The notes under the pieces: model-generated
What the model saw: the letters and a program-made list of their open reading frames with translations, nothing else
Told to the model about the DNA's origin: nothing
Database searches by the model: none
Position numbers and translations under genes: made by a program
From: CAVQUE01 sp046290435
GTDB lineage: Bacteria > Actinomycetota > Acidimicrobiia > Acidimicrobiales > UBA8592
Direction: 5' to 3'
Assembly (NCBI GenBank): GCA_046290435.1
Contig: JBKAGO010000004.1
Span: forward strand, 1-64,000
Length of the DNA stretch: 64,000 nt
Shown: in pieces, positions 36,396 through 44,537 of the stretch
Position numbering within the stretch: the stretch's first letter is position 1
How the letters are laid out: the number at the start of each line of letters is the position of its first letter

Positions 36396-37274
36396 ATGTC
36401 TGTCGTCGACGATGTCCGTGATCGCCTCGCCGGGTCGCTGCGCGCCCTGCTCGGCGGCGAGACGAGCGAGGAGCGGCCGGCACCCGCTGTCGACAGCCTG
36501 TTCGGGCCCGGCAGCGCCGTGTGGGACGTCCATGCCGATGCCTCGATGCTGGTCGGCGGCGTCAGGTCCCTGCTGCTCCAGACCCTGCACCCGCCGACGA
36601 TGGCCGGCGTGGCCGACCACTCCGACTACCGCCACGACCCCCTCGGGCGCCTCCAGCGCACCAGCCACTTCGTCGGCATCACCACCTACGGGTCCGCTGC
36701 CGACGCCCAGATCGCCATCGACACGGTGCGTACCATCCACGACCGCATCACCGGCACCGCGCCCGACGGCACGCCCTACCGGGCCAACGATCCGCACCTG
36801 CTCGAGTGGGTGCACAGCACCGAGGTCGACAGCTTCCTGGTGGCCAAACAGCGCTTCGGCCACAACCGTCTCGACGACCAGCGAGCCGACACCTACGTGG
36901 CCGAGATGGCCGAGATCGCCCGCCGCCTGGGCGTCCCCGAACCAGCCACGTCGGTGCGCGAGCTGCGCGACACGCTACGCCGCTACCGGCCCGAGCTCGG
37001 CCTGAACCACCAGTCACGTGCCGCCATCCGGTTCCTGGCCGCCCCGCCGCTGCCGTTGCCGATGCGCGGGCCCTACGGCGTGCTGTTCGCCGGAGCGCTC
37101 AGCACACTGCCCAACTGGGCCCGGCGCCGCATGTGGCTCCCCCGCCTGCCGGTCACCGAGGCGTTGGCCGTGCGACCCACCACCCAGGCCCTCACCAGCA
37201 TCCTCGACTGGGCCATGGCCGCCGGCCAGGACCGCGCCGCACTGACCGCAGCGCAACCGGGATCACCGGACTGA
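36396..37274 (+). CDS. MpaB-like (DUF2236) oxygenase-family protein
   Basis: The 292-residue protein belongs to the MpaB/rubber-oxygenase-like (DUF2236) family. VWDVHADASMLVGGVRSLLLQTLHPPTMAGVADHS and GRLQRTSHFVGITTYGSAADA are the most conserved segments, and LEWVHSTEVDSFL carries a conserved histidine. The fungal founder MpaB cleaves a prenyl chain oxidatively; the latex clearing protein Lcp uses heme. The actinobacterial short members have no established substrate. ATG 36396 lies just before the domain. The gene stands alone. Confidence 0.85.
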   Translation: MSVVDDVRDRLAGSLRALLGGETSEERPAPAVDSLFGPGSAVWDVHADASMLVGGVRSLLLQTLHPPTMAGVADHSDYRHDPLGRLQRTSHFVGITTYGSAADAQIAIDTVRTIHDRITGTAPDGTPYRANDPHLLEWVHSTEVDSFLVAKQRFGHNRLDDQRADTYVAEMAEIARRLGVPEPATSVRELRDTLRRYRPELGLNHQSRAAIRFLAAPPLPLPMRGPYGVLFAGALSTLPNWARRRMWLPRLPVTEALAVRPTTQALTSILDWAMAAGQDRAALTAAQPGSPD

Positions 37275-37446
37275 CGCGGTTCGAGGGCTGACCCGCCGCC
37301 GATGGGCCGGCCCCTTCGGGCTCGAACCACGGCCACGCCCGGACGGAGTACCTGCCCGCGGGTCCCGGTCGGGCACGCTCGACGGGCCCGGCGCTCGAGA
37401 CTGGCGGGGCGCTCGCTCGGGGCGTGAATGGCCTCCGATGCGACGA

Positions 37447-37474
37447 GTCCCGCCACCCGAGTGGGTGGCGGGAC
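37447..37474. terminator. Perfect 12-pair hairpin terminator
   Basis: GTCCCGCCACCC (37447-37458) and GGGTGGCGGGAC (37463-37474) form a perfect stem with loop GAGT, 22 bases beyond the stop of the minus-strand sigma/anti-sigma operon and downstream of the convergent MpaB gene. It can serve both sides. Confidence 0.75.
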
Positions 37475-37495
37475 CGACGGTGTGGTTCGGCCGGG

Positions 37496-38410
37496 TCAGC
37501 TGCCGGGGATGACGATGGTGATCGGCTCGTTGAAGTCGAAGAACTGGGTCTCACTGACGCCGAGGCCGATCGCCTCGTCGAAGGTGACGGTGATCTGGCG
37601 GATCAGATCGTCGGCCACCAAGACCTCGACCGCTTCCACATACTGGGGGTACTCGAGCTCGAACCAGGCCTGCTCCTGCGGGGTGAGCCGTGCGAGCGCC
37701 GCCCGGCTCGCCTCGGTCATCTCGATTCGGAAGTGGTCGGCGGTGACACCGTCGACCTCGACCTGACCCAGGTCGGTGATCACAGCGCCGGAGACGGCGG
37801 CGTCGAGCACCTGTGCCGAAGCGTCGGCGAACGGTGTCATCCGCATCTCGGGGGGAACAGGCCCCTCCTCCGTCAGCTCACCGTTCTCGACAATGTGCTG
37901 GGTGTCGCCGACCACCGTCCACTGGGACTCGTAGTCTTCGTACTGCTCCCAGATCGTGAAGTCGGCACCGGAGAACTCGGCGGACCCTCGCCTCTGGCCC
38001 GTCCCGTCGGCCGGCGAGTCGACGAAGGTCACCCGCAGGCTCTCGACCTCGCCGAGCGCATCGGCGGCGCTGCGGATGATCTGCGCCTCGGCCGATGGCG
38101 TCCCGCCGGGGCGCAGCGTCATGGCGCCGACGGCGAGCACGACGACCGCAGCGGCCGCAACGAACAGCCGGGAGCTGCGCGAGCGCCAGAACGTGGGCGA
38201 GGCGACCGAGCCGCCGGGGGCTCGACCCCCGCCCGACGCATCTGCGACCGGCCGGTCGGCGGTCGTGGTGTCGGTGTCGGTGTCAGTGGTGGTGGTGTTC
38301 ATGGCAGTCTCCAGGATCCGGTGGTAGCGGGGTGATCCCGGTTCTGGCGCTTCGTCGGCCCCGACGGGGTCGAGACCGTCGAGCAGGTCGATCAGGTCGT
38401 CGTCATGCAT
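37496..38410 (-). CDS. Single-pass membrane protein coupled to an ECF sigma factor (probable anti-sigma)
   Basis: The 304-residue protein has a cytosolic part of about 75 residues, a threonine/aspartate-rich stretch, one membrane helix (LFVAAAAVVVLAVGAMTL) and an extracytoplasmic domain of about 200 residues resembling lipoprotein-like beta sheets. Start ATG 38410 overlaps the sigma gene's end by eight bases, so the pair is co-translated. Membrane topology and linkage indicate an anti-sigma factor or sensor for the sigma factor, but I see no zinc-binding HxxxCxxC motif, so this is inferred from context. Confidence 0.75.
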   Translation of the reverse strand: MHDDDLIDLLDGLDPVGADEAPEPGSPRYHRILETAMNTTTTDTDTDTTTADRPVADASGGGRAPGGSVASPTFWRSRSSRLFVAAAAVVVLAVGAMTLRPGGTPSAEAQIIRSAADALGEVESLRVTFVDSPADGTGQRRGSAEFSGADFTIWEQYEDYESQWTVVGDTQHIVENGELTEEGPVPPEMRMTPFADASAQVLDAAVSGAVITDLGQVEVDGVTADHFRIEMTEASRAALARLTPQEQAWFELEYPQYVEAVEVLVADDLIRQITVTFDEAIGLGVSETQFFDFNEPITIVIPGS

Positions 38411-39128
38411 TGCCGTTCTCCTCCGTTGGTCGGGGCGACACACCGGGGTGCGGTGCGGTCGCCGTGGCGGGTTCGACCGGTGCATGTCCGGCCCCGCCGT
38501 GATCTGTGTCCCGGGTGGGACGAGGGTTCGTCCGGCCCACTTCAGCGATGCCGCCGGCGACGTCGCGGCCCGAGGGTGACGCCACGCCGACATCAGCGGC
38601 CCCGGTTCCGTCGTCGACCGCCTCGACCGAGGTCAGGGCGGCGGCCAGGCGGGTGCGGGCCTTGGCCATCCGCTGGGACACCGCATTGGCGCTGATGCCC
38701 AGCACGACGGCGATGTCGTTGACGGCGAGGCCGTCCCATGCCCGCATGATCAGCAGGTCGCGGTCGTCGGCATCGAGGGAGGCCAACGCCTGCCAGACGG
38801 TGTCGTCGCGTTCGTCGGGTTCGACCGCGTCGGTCGCACCCTCGACGAGGCGGAGATGCAGCCGGTCGCGGCGGACGCCCGAGCGGAGGTGGTTGCGCAG
38901 GACGAGGCGGGCGACGCCGAAGAGCCAGAGGCGTCGTTCGTCGTCGGTTGGCGACTCGTCGCGACGCCGCCAGGCGGTGGCGAACACCTCGGCGGTGACG
39001 TCGTCCGCGTCGGCGGTGCCATCGACGCGGCGGCGGACGAAGCGCCACACGTCGGCGAAGTTGGACCGGACGAAGGCCTCGAAGTCCTCGACGGGGTCGT
39101 CGCGGTCGCGGGTCCTGACGATGCTCAC
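38403..39128 (-). CDS. ECF-type RNA polymerase sigma factor
   Basis: The 241-residue protein has sigma region 2 (EAFVRSNFADVWRFVRRRVDGTADADDVTAEVFATAWRR) and region 4 (LDADDRDLLIMRAWDGLAVNDIAVVLGISANAVSQRMAKARTRL), with a short linker and no region 3, as in ECF sigma factors. After region 4 comes an unusual 70-residue low-complexity tail rich in glycine, proline and threonine. GTG 39128 is used as start. The stop overlaps the membrane protein start. Target promoters are unknown; an autoregulated promoter upstream is likely but not recognised. Confidence 0.9.
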   Translation of the reverse strand: MSIVRTRDRDDPVEDFEAFVRSNFADVWRFVRRRVDGTADADDVTAEVFATAWRRRDESPTDDERRLWLFGVARLVLRNHLRSGVRRDRLHLRLVEGATDAVEPDERDDTVWQALASLDADDRDLLIMRAWDGLAVNDIAVVLGISANAVSQRMAKARTRLAAALTSVEAVDDGTGAADVGVASPSGRDVAGGIAEVGRTNPRPTRDTDHGGAGHAPVEPATATAPHPGVSPRPTEENGNA

Positions 39129-39209
39129 CCCTCCCCATGTCCGGCACCCACGACGATCTGTGCGCGCAGCCGGAAATTCTTGCGCGTCGGGCTCGACGCG
39201 CCCGGCGAG

Positions 39210-41909
39210 TCAGCCGGCGGCGGGGTCCGGTGCGGAGCGGGCGGCCTCTTCCATCATCAGGCGGGCGACCATGGGCGCGGCGTTCTGGTTCTGGCCGGTC
39301 ACGAGGTTGCCGTCGACCACCCAGTGGTTGGCGAACGGGTCCCGGAACGCATGTTGGGACTCGAAACGGGCGCCGGCCCGACGCAGCTCGGTCTCGGGAT
39401 GCTGCGGTGTGGACTCGATGCCGAGCTCGTGCACCTGCTTGTCGGTCACCGCGGTGACGCGGCGCCCGGCGACCAGGGGACGGCCGTCGGTGTCGGTGGC
39501 CTTCAGCAGACCGAGCGGGCCGTGGCACACCCCACCGAGAACCGCGCCGGCGGCGTTGGCGGCGGTGACCTGACGGCCGACCGCCTCGGAGGTGCCGAGA
39601 TCGAACGCCGCGCCCCAACCACCGGCCAGGTACACGATGGCGTAGTCGTCCATGTCGAGGTCGCCGATGGCGAGCGACTCGGTGAGCTTGCCCCGCAGGT
39701 CGTCGTCGCCGAGCAGGCGATCGTCGGCGGCGGTGCGGATGGCCGGCTTGAGCGACTGCGGATCGACCGGGATCACACCGCCCCGGGGGCTGGCGACGTC
39801 GACGATCATCCCGGCATCGAGGAATGCGTAGTACGGCACCGTCAGCTCGCTGGCGAACACACCGGTCGGTTTGCCCAGGTCGAGCTGGCCGTGGTTGGTG
39901 GCCACCACCAGGGCCCGGCGCCCGGTGACGTCGCCACGCAACGGCTCGTCGTCGTCGGGATGCAGCCCCAGGCGTTGCAGGCCACGGCGCACGAGCATCG
40001 CCGGCGGGGGTGCGTCGGTGCCGCGCTGGCCCCGCCGCTGCGCCATGCGCTGCTGGGCCTGCTGGCGGACACCCTGCACGATCAGCTCGCGTGGCGGCAG
40101 CAGCGGCACGCCCGTCACGGCCGTCATGGCGCTCTTCACGTACGGCCAGGGCCGGTTGCGCTCGGGGACGCAGCGATGGCGCTCGGCCTTCAACCGCTCC
40201 TGGAGCACCGCGAACACCTCGGCCGCGTCCGGGTCGTCCCAGCGGTTGCGGGCCTCGACGGGATCGGCGTCGAGGTCGTAGAGCTCCCACTCGTCGGGCA
40301 GCACCCGGGTGCGCCACTGAGGGCCGCCGATGCCGTCGCTGGCCAGCTGACGGACACCGGGTTCGGTCCAGGCACCGGGATCGTCGAAGGTTCGGACCAG
40401 CTTCCAGAGGTGCCCGGCGCCGCCGGGGGCGTCGGTGTCGTCGACGCGGCCGACGACACCTTCGATGTTGGACGCCACATGGGCCGCGACCTGGATGCGC
40501 AGCGGGCCAGGGGCGTCGTCGGCGCGACCCATCGCCCGGGCCACGCCGCTGGCGCCGGTGTCGCCCTCGGGCATGTTGTCGCGGGTCATGAGGTAGACGG
40601 TGCGGCCGGCGACGTCGTCGTGGTCGGGTGCGACCTCGCCGTCGACGATGGGCAACAGGTTCCGGCCCGGCAGCGGGTGGACCTCGGTGAAGTCGGCCCG
40701 CAACTCGTCGGCGACGGCGGCCTCGTCGATACCGGCGGCGGCCAGCAACGTGGGGACGAGATCGACGTGAGAGGTGGGCGCACCGATGCGGCGGCCCTGG
40801 CCTGCGGGCGCACCCGATGCGTCGAGGTGGGCCACGGCGAAGGGCACACGGGTGGCCTCGTCGTAGAGCTGGAACCACTTCTGGTGCAGGCCGCCGTGGG
40901 CGCCGAGCAGCTCGCCGTGGTCGGAGGTGCGCACGATGAGCGCCTCGCCGGTGGTGCCGTCGGTGACGGCGCGCCGGACCCGGTCGAGGGGCCCGTCGAC
41001 GGTGGCGTGGAGCTGGTGGTAGAGGTCGCGGTAGCGCTGGTGGTTCTTGTTGTACGTGGCCTCGACCGGGCCGGCCGGGCCATAGCACGACGGGTACGCC
41101 GCCCGGTACGCCACCTGGGCGGCGGGCTTGGTGCGCAGATCCTCGAAGGCGGTGGGCGGCAACGGCACCGTCGGCACCTCGACGCCGTCGACCTCGTGGG
41201 GCATGCCGCGGCGCATCCATAGCGGGAACAGCACGATGTCGTGGGGATTCACGAAGCTGGCGACGAGCAGGAACGGCCGCTGCGCCGCCGCGTCGCCGGC
41301 CCGGCGCCGCTCGTAGCGGTCGGTCAACCAGGCGACCACCCGCTCGGCGATCAGCGGGTCGCGCACCAGGCCGCTGTTGGCGAACAGCCCACCGTGGGGT
41401 TCGGGGCCGACCCAGCCGGAGAACCCGAACGGGGCCAGCGGGTCGGCGTCGAGATACCGGGTGACGTTGCCGGCGAGCACGTCGCCGTCGGCGGTGTTGG
41501 TGGGCAGCGGCTCGCCGTCGGTGCCGTGGAGATCGGCGTGGGTGAGGTGCCACTTGCCGTCGTAGTGGGTGTCGTAGCCGGCGGCACGGAACCAGTTGCC
41601 GAGCGTCGGGACCTCGCCGGGGCGCAGCCACCGCATACGCGAGTCGTCGGCCATCTTGCCGAGCCCGTCGGTCTGGGTGACCCCGTGCAGGTCCGGGTAC
41701 TGACCGGTGAACAGGGTGGGGCGGCTGGGAACGCAGGCCAGCGAGCCCGTGTAGTGGCGGTCGAAGCTGACGGCGTTGGCGTCGAACCACGCCGCGCCCG
41801 GCAGGGCCGTGGCCCGCCACTGGCGCAGCTCGTCGGTCTCGTAGGGCGGAGCGGCGCGCTCCTCGTCGGTCATGATGACGATGACGTCGGGACGGGTGTC
41901 GGCGCTCAT
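39210..41909 (-). CDS. Sulfatase fused to a C-terminal DJ-1/PfpI domain
   Basis: The 899-residue protein has an N-terminal type I sulfatase: DVIVIMTDEE, the formylglycine motif in ACVPSRPTLFTG (cysteine to be oxidised), DGKWHL, and RTSDHGELLGAHGG for metal and sulfate binding. From about residue 645 a complete DJ-1/PfpI domain follows, with RRALVVATNHGQ, VYLAGGWGA and the nucleophile elbow GGVCHGPLGLL. Sulfatases cleave sulfate esters; DJ-1/PfpI proteins include glyoxalases, chaperones and amidase-like enzymes. No secretion signal is seen. The two are joined by a linker of some 60 residues rather than a frameshift. A formylglycine-generating enzyme is not in the window. Confidence 0.9.
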   Translation of the reverse strand: MSADTRPDVIVIMTDEERAAPPYETDELRQWRATALPGAAWFDANAVSFDRHYTGSLACVPSRPTLFTGQYPDLHGVTQTDGLGKMADDSRMRWLRPGEVPTLGNWFRAAGYDTHYDGKWHLTHADLHGTDGEPLPTNTADGDVLAGNVTRYLDADPLAPFGFSGWVGPEPHGGLFANSGLVRDPLIAERVVAWLTDRYERRRAGDAAAQRPFLLVASFVNPHDIVLFPLWMRRGMPHEVDGVEVPTVPLPPTAFEDLRTKPAAQVAYRAAYPSCYGPAGPVEATYNKNHQRYRDLYHQLHATVDGPLDRVRRAVTDGTTGEALIVRTSDHGELLGAHGGLHQKWFQLYDEATRVPFAVAHLDASGAPAGQGRRIGAPTSHVDLVPTLLAAAGIDEAAVADELRADFTEVHPLPGRNLLPIVDGEVAPDHDDVAGRTVYLMTRDNMPEGDTGASGVARAMGRADDAPGPLRIQVAAHVASNIEGVVGRVDDTDAPGGAGHLWKLVRTFDDPGAWTEPGVRQLASDGIGGPQWRTRVLPDEWELYDLDADPVEARNRWDDPDAAEVFAVLQERLKAERHRCVPERNRPWPYVKSAMTAVTGVPLLPPRELIVQGVRQQAQQRMAQRRGQRGTDAPPPAMLVRRGLQRLGLHPDDDEPLRGDVTGRRALVVATNHGQLDLGKPTGVFASELTVPYYAFLDAGMIVDVASPRGGVIPVDPQSLKPAIRTAADDRLLGDDDLRGKLTESLAIGDLDMDDYAIVYLAGGWGAAFDLGTSEAVGRQVTAANAAGAVLGGVCHGPLGLLKATDTDGRPLVAGRRVTAVTDKQVHELGIESTPQHPETELRRAGARFESQHAFRDPFANHWVVDGNLVTGQNQNAAPMVARLMMEEAARSAPDPAAG

Positions 41910-41958
41910 TGCGGGACCCTCTCGTTGCCGGTGCGGGCCGGGACGACCGGCGACGAAT

Positions 41959-41979
41959 CGGGAAGCGGGGCCTGACCCC
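41959..41979. repeat. Single-arm remnant of the GGGGTCAG repeat family
   Basis: This 21-base stretch ending GCGGGGCCTGACCCC matches the right arm of copy A (two differences) without a partner arm. It lies in the 79-base gap between the SRPBCC and sulfatase genes. Confidence 0.6.
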
Positions 41980-41988
41980 GACGGCGGC

Positions 41989-42468
41989 TCACGCGCCGGC
42001 CTCGGCGACCGATTCGGGCGACGCCGCCTCGGCTCGGCGGGCGACCTCGGTGGCCAGGTCGGCCACCATCAGCTCCGACGCCACCGCCAGGCGCTTGGCG
42101 ATGGCACGGGACACGAGCGACAGCGGTGGCCGGGACCCGGTGTCGATGTCGGAGGTCAGCGTGACCCGGGTGCCTGCGCCGGCGGGCGTGAGGGTCCAGG
42201 TGTTGGTGGCACGGCGCACGATGGGCGGCAGCCCGGTGATCGTGTACCCGAGGGCCCGTTCGGGATCCCAGGTGACGATCTCCTCGATCATGGCCATGCG
42301 CGCGACCTGCACGCGCCGGGTCGCGCCGATGCCCTCGGTCTGGTCGCTGACCAGCCAGCAGTGCTGCACCGGTCGGGTCCACCGGGCCAGGTCGCCGAAG
42401 TCGGCCAACACCGCCCACGCGGCGTCGGCGTCGCCGGGGATCTCGACGGAGCGCTCGACGGTGGTCAC
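41989..42468 (-). CDS. SRPBCC (polyketide cyclase/START-like) family protein
   Basis: The 159-residue protein is a helix-grip SRPBCC domain: VERSVEIPGDADAAWAVLADFGDLARWTRPVQ at the N-terminus, a row of antiparallel strands with WDPERALGYTITGLP, and a long C-terminal helix. Such proteins bind hydrophobic ligands or cyclise polyketides. GTG 42468 is the start. Ligand and function are unknown; it lies upstream of the sulfatase fusion on the same strand, 79 bases apart, so they could share a transcript. Confidence 0.83.
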   Translation of the reverse strand: MTTVERSVEIPGDADAAWAVLADFGDLARWTRPVQHCWLVSDQTEGIGATRRVQVARMAMIEEIVTWDPERALGYTITGLPPIVRRATNTWTLTPAGAGTRVTLTSDIDTGSRPPLSLVSRAIAKRLAVASELMVADLATEVARRAEAASPESVAEAGA

Positions 42469-42590
42469 CGGTGACGTCTCGTCGTGATCGCTCTCGATCG
42501 TCCCGGCTCGCCCCCGCAGTTCATCGGTGCATGGTGATCAGCGGCAGTCGAGGTGTCAAGTGCGTCGGGCCCCGGGCGACTGCGAACCGC

Positions 42591-42842
42591 TCACGGCGGG
42601 TCGGTCACGTAGCGCTGCGCCGCCTCGGTGAGATCGATGCCCATCTGGTTGGCGAGCGAACACAACCAGGCCAGGACGTCGCCGAACTCGTGGAGCTGCT
42701 GCTCCTTGGAGCCCTTGCGTACCGCCTGGGCGAGCTCGCCGACCTCCTCGCACAGCCACGCCACCGTCGACGGCACGCCGCGCTCGCGGTCGTCGGACCC
42801 GTAGAGGTCCTCCATGAGCTCCTGGAACGCGGCGATCTCCAC
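42591..42842 (-). CDS. MazG-like nucleotide pyrophosphohydrolase
   Basis: The 83-residue all-helical protein has the EExxE...ExxD motif of MazG-like NTP pyrophosphatases in WLCEEVGELAQAVR and HEFGDVLAWLCSLANQMGIDL, which bind magnesium and cleave (d)NTPs to monophosphates, often cleaning non-canonical nucleotides. GTG 42842 starts five bases after the asd stop, so it is in the asd transcript. Size fits the short dimer-forming subtype. Substrate is unknown. Confidence 0.85.
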   Translation of the reverse strand: MEIAAFQELMEDLYGSDDRERGVPSTVAWLCEEVGELAQAVRKGSKEQQLHEFGDVLAWLCSLANQMGIDLTEAAQRYVTDPP

Positions 42843-42847
42843 GGCGC

Positions 42848-43870
42848 TCAGCGCCGGGCCAGCAGGGCTTCGGCGATCTGCACCGCGTTGAGCGCAGCCC
42901 CCTTGCGGAGGTTGTCGCCCGACAGGAACAGGGCGAGGCCGTGCTCGACGCCGGGATCGCGACGGATGCGGCCGACGAAGGTGGCGTCGACGCCGGCAGC
43001 GGCGAGCGGCGTGGGCAGATCGTCGAGCACGACACCGTCGGCGGCGCCGAGCAGTTCGAGCGCCCGGTCGGGGCTCAGCGGCGACGCGAACTCGGCGTTG
43101 ATCGCCAGCGAGTGCCCGGTGAAGACCGGCACCCGCACGCACGTGGCCGAGACCTCGAGATCGGCGATCTCGAGGATCTTGCGGGACTCGTTGCGGAGCT
43201 TCTGCTCCTCGTCGGTCTCATCGGAACCGTCGTCGACGATGGCTCCACAACGGGGTACGACGTTGCACGCCAGCGTGGCGGCGAACTTCGGGCCCTGGCC
43301 CATGTCGACCACCGACCCGTCGTAGGTGAGCCCTGCGACGTCGTCGCCGGCCTTGGCGAGTTGCCCCGCGAGCTCCTCCACCCCGGCGAGACCGGCACCG
43401 GAGGCGGCCTGGAAGCTGGAGATCACCATGCGGCGCAGGCCCGCCTCGTCGGCGAGGGGCTTCATCACCGGCATGGCCACCATGGTGGTGCAGTTGGGGT
43501 TGGCGACGATGCCCTTGGCGATGTGGTCGAGGGCATGGGCGTTGACCTCGGGCACCACGAGGGGGACGTCGGGGTCCATGCGCCACGCAGAAGAGTTGTC
43601 GATGACGGTGACCCCGGCGGCCGCGACCTTCGGGGCCAACTCCTTCGAGGTGGCCCCGCCGGCCGAGAACAGGGCGATGTCGAGCCCCGACCAGTCGGCG
43701 GTGGCGGCGTCCTCGACGGTGACGGCGGTGCCGTCGAAGTCGATGGTGGTGCCCGCCGACCGCGCAGAGGCGAAGAAGCGGATGGAGTCGATCGGGAAGT
43801 CCCGCTCGATGAGGATGCTGCGCATGACCCCACCGACCTGACCGGTGGCGCCGACGATTCCGACATGCAT
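42848..43870 (-). CDS. asd: Aspartate-semialdehyde dehydrogenase
   Basis: The 340-residue enzyme reduces aspartyl phosphate to the semialdehyde with NADPH, the branch point to lysine, threonine, methionine and diaminopimelate. GIVGATGQVG is the nucleotide-binding site, NPNCTTMVAM holds the catalytic cysteine, and FQAASGAGLAG and a C-terminal GDNLRKGAALNAVQIAE segment are conserved. ATG 43870 starts at the first strand. The previous enzyme of the pathway, lysC, lies 5 kb away on the same strand with three unrelated genes between, so the usual lysC-asd operon is split here. Confidence 0.95.
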   Translation of the reverse strand: MHVGIVGATGQVGGVMRSILIERDFPIDSIRFFASARSAGTTIDFDGTAVTVEDAATADWSGLDIALFSAGGATSKELAPKVAAAGVTVIDNSSAWRMDPDVPLVVPEVNAHALDHIAKGIVANPNCTTMVAMPVMKPLADEAGLRRMVISSFQAASGAGLAGVEELAGQLAKAGDDVAGLTYDGSVVDMGQGPKFAATLACNVVPRCGAIVDDGSDETDEEQKLRNESRKILEIADLEVSATCVRVPVFTGHSLAINAEFASPLSPDRALELLGAADGVVLDDLPTPLAAAGVDATFVGRIRRDPGVEHGLALFLSGDNLRKGAALNAVQIAEALLARR

Positions 43871-43959
43871 GGCCCCGAGCCTACCGACGCCCCGGCCCGC
43901 TCCCCGGGGGGATTTTCCGCTGCCCCGGATGCGGGCCGCTGCCGTCGCGCCCGGCCACC

Positions 43960-44024
43960 GGGCTGGAGTCAAGGGCCGGGGTCAAGGGCTGAGGTCAAGG
44001 GCTGGGGTCAAGGGCTGGGGTCAA
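43960..44024. repeat. Five tandem 13-base units running into repeat copy D
   Basis: Five copies of GGGCTGGGGTCAA (43960, 43973, 43986, 43999, 44012; up to two changes each) follow head to tail, and the last one overlaps the left arm of the REPIN-like copy D. They look like a slippage expansion of the element's outer end. Confidence 0.9.
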
Positions 44025-44104
44025 GTCGTACTTTCAACCAACTCCGGGCCGATGAGCCGCCCGGCCGCAGCGTGACGGGTTGGTTGAAAGTACGACTTGA
44101 CCCC
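44017..44104. repeat. REPIN-like inverted repeat, copy D
   Basis: Arms 44017-44044 and 44077-44104 (28 bases each, starting GGGGTCAAGTCGTACTTTCA) are reverse complements with one mismatch. The spacer is 32 bases. Intergenic, between asd and the small gene at 44169. Confidence 0.92.
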
Positions 44105-44168
44105 GGTGGTTCAGCCCCAGTGGTGGGCTCCCACGGCCACGGCCACGGCCACGGGTTAGCGTCGGCTG

Positions 44169-44441
44169 ATGGCTCGGGATGTCGTGTGTCCGGCAGGTGT
44201 GGCGACGGTGCTCGTCCGTAACGTCGCGGCCCGGGGCCTCGCCCGGACGTTCGTGCTGCGCACCGGCCACGCAGCACCAGGCTCGGTCGAGGTGCGGTCG
44301 GGGGCGCTGCCGTTCTTCATCGGTGCCGGTCGCCGTGTGCTCCCTCTGGCCGACGGCATGACGATCCAGCGGGGCTTCTGGGACGCCAGCTTCGAGATCG
44401 CCGTCACCCCTGCCGAGGCAGTCAACGTCCGCCTCGACTGA
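44169..44441 (+). CDS. Small hypothetical protein
   Basis: A 90-residue open frame with ATG start, alternating hydrophobic strands (TVLVRNVAARG, RTFVLRTG, GSVEVRSGALPFFIGAG, FEIAVTPAEAVNVRL) and little arginine bias suggests a small beta-rich protein. I know no homologous family. It stands between repeat copy D and a short GGGGTCAAG hairpin, read against its neighbours. No clear ribosome site. It could be non-coding, but an overlapping opposite frame looks far worse. Confidence 0.45.
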   Translation: MARDVVCPAGVATVLVRNVAARGLARTFVLRTGHAAPGSVEVRSGALPFFIGAGRRVLPLADGMTIQRGFWDASFEIAVTPAEAVNVRLD

Positions 44442-44494
44442 CCCGCCATCCTCGCGCCCGGCCTGCCGCACGGCAGCGAGCCGAGGGGAGGCAG

Positions 44495-44515
44495 GGGTCA
44501 AGTCTCTTGACCCCA
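44495..44515. repeat. Short GGGGTCAAG hairpin
   Basis: GGGGTCAAG-TCT-CTTGACCCC is a perfect nine-pair stem with a three-base loop, 22 bases from the end of the SWIM-domain gene. It is the same short form as at 16163-16183 and may be a minimal member of the repeat family or a terminator. Confidence 0.85.
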
Positions 44516-44537
44516 GTGGTTCAGCGACACCAGCGCG

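Noticed and set aside
38593..41820. 1075-codon arginine-rich frame on the minus strand across sulfatase and sigma genes
   Set aside because: Frame-shifted shadow of two well-supported genes on the same strand, very rich in arginine and proline.
44034..44501. 155-codon minus-strand frame over the small gene at 44169
   Set aside because: It runs through repeat copy D and a hairpin and has shadow-frame composition; the plus-strand frame looks more protein-like.
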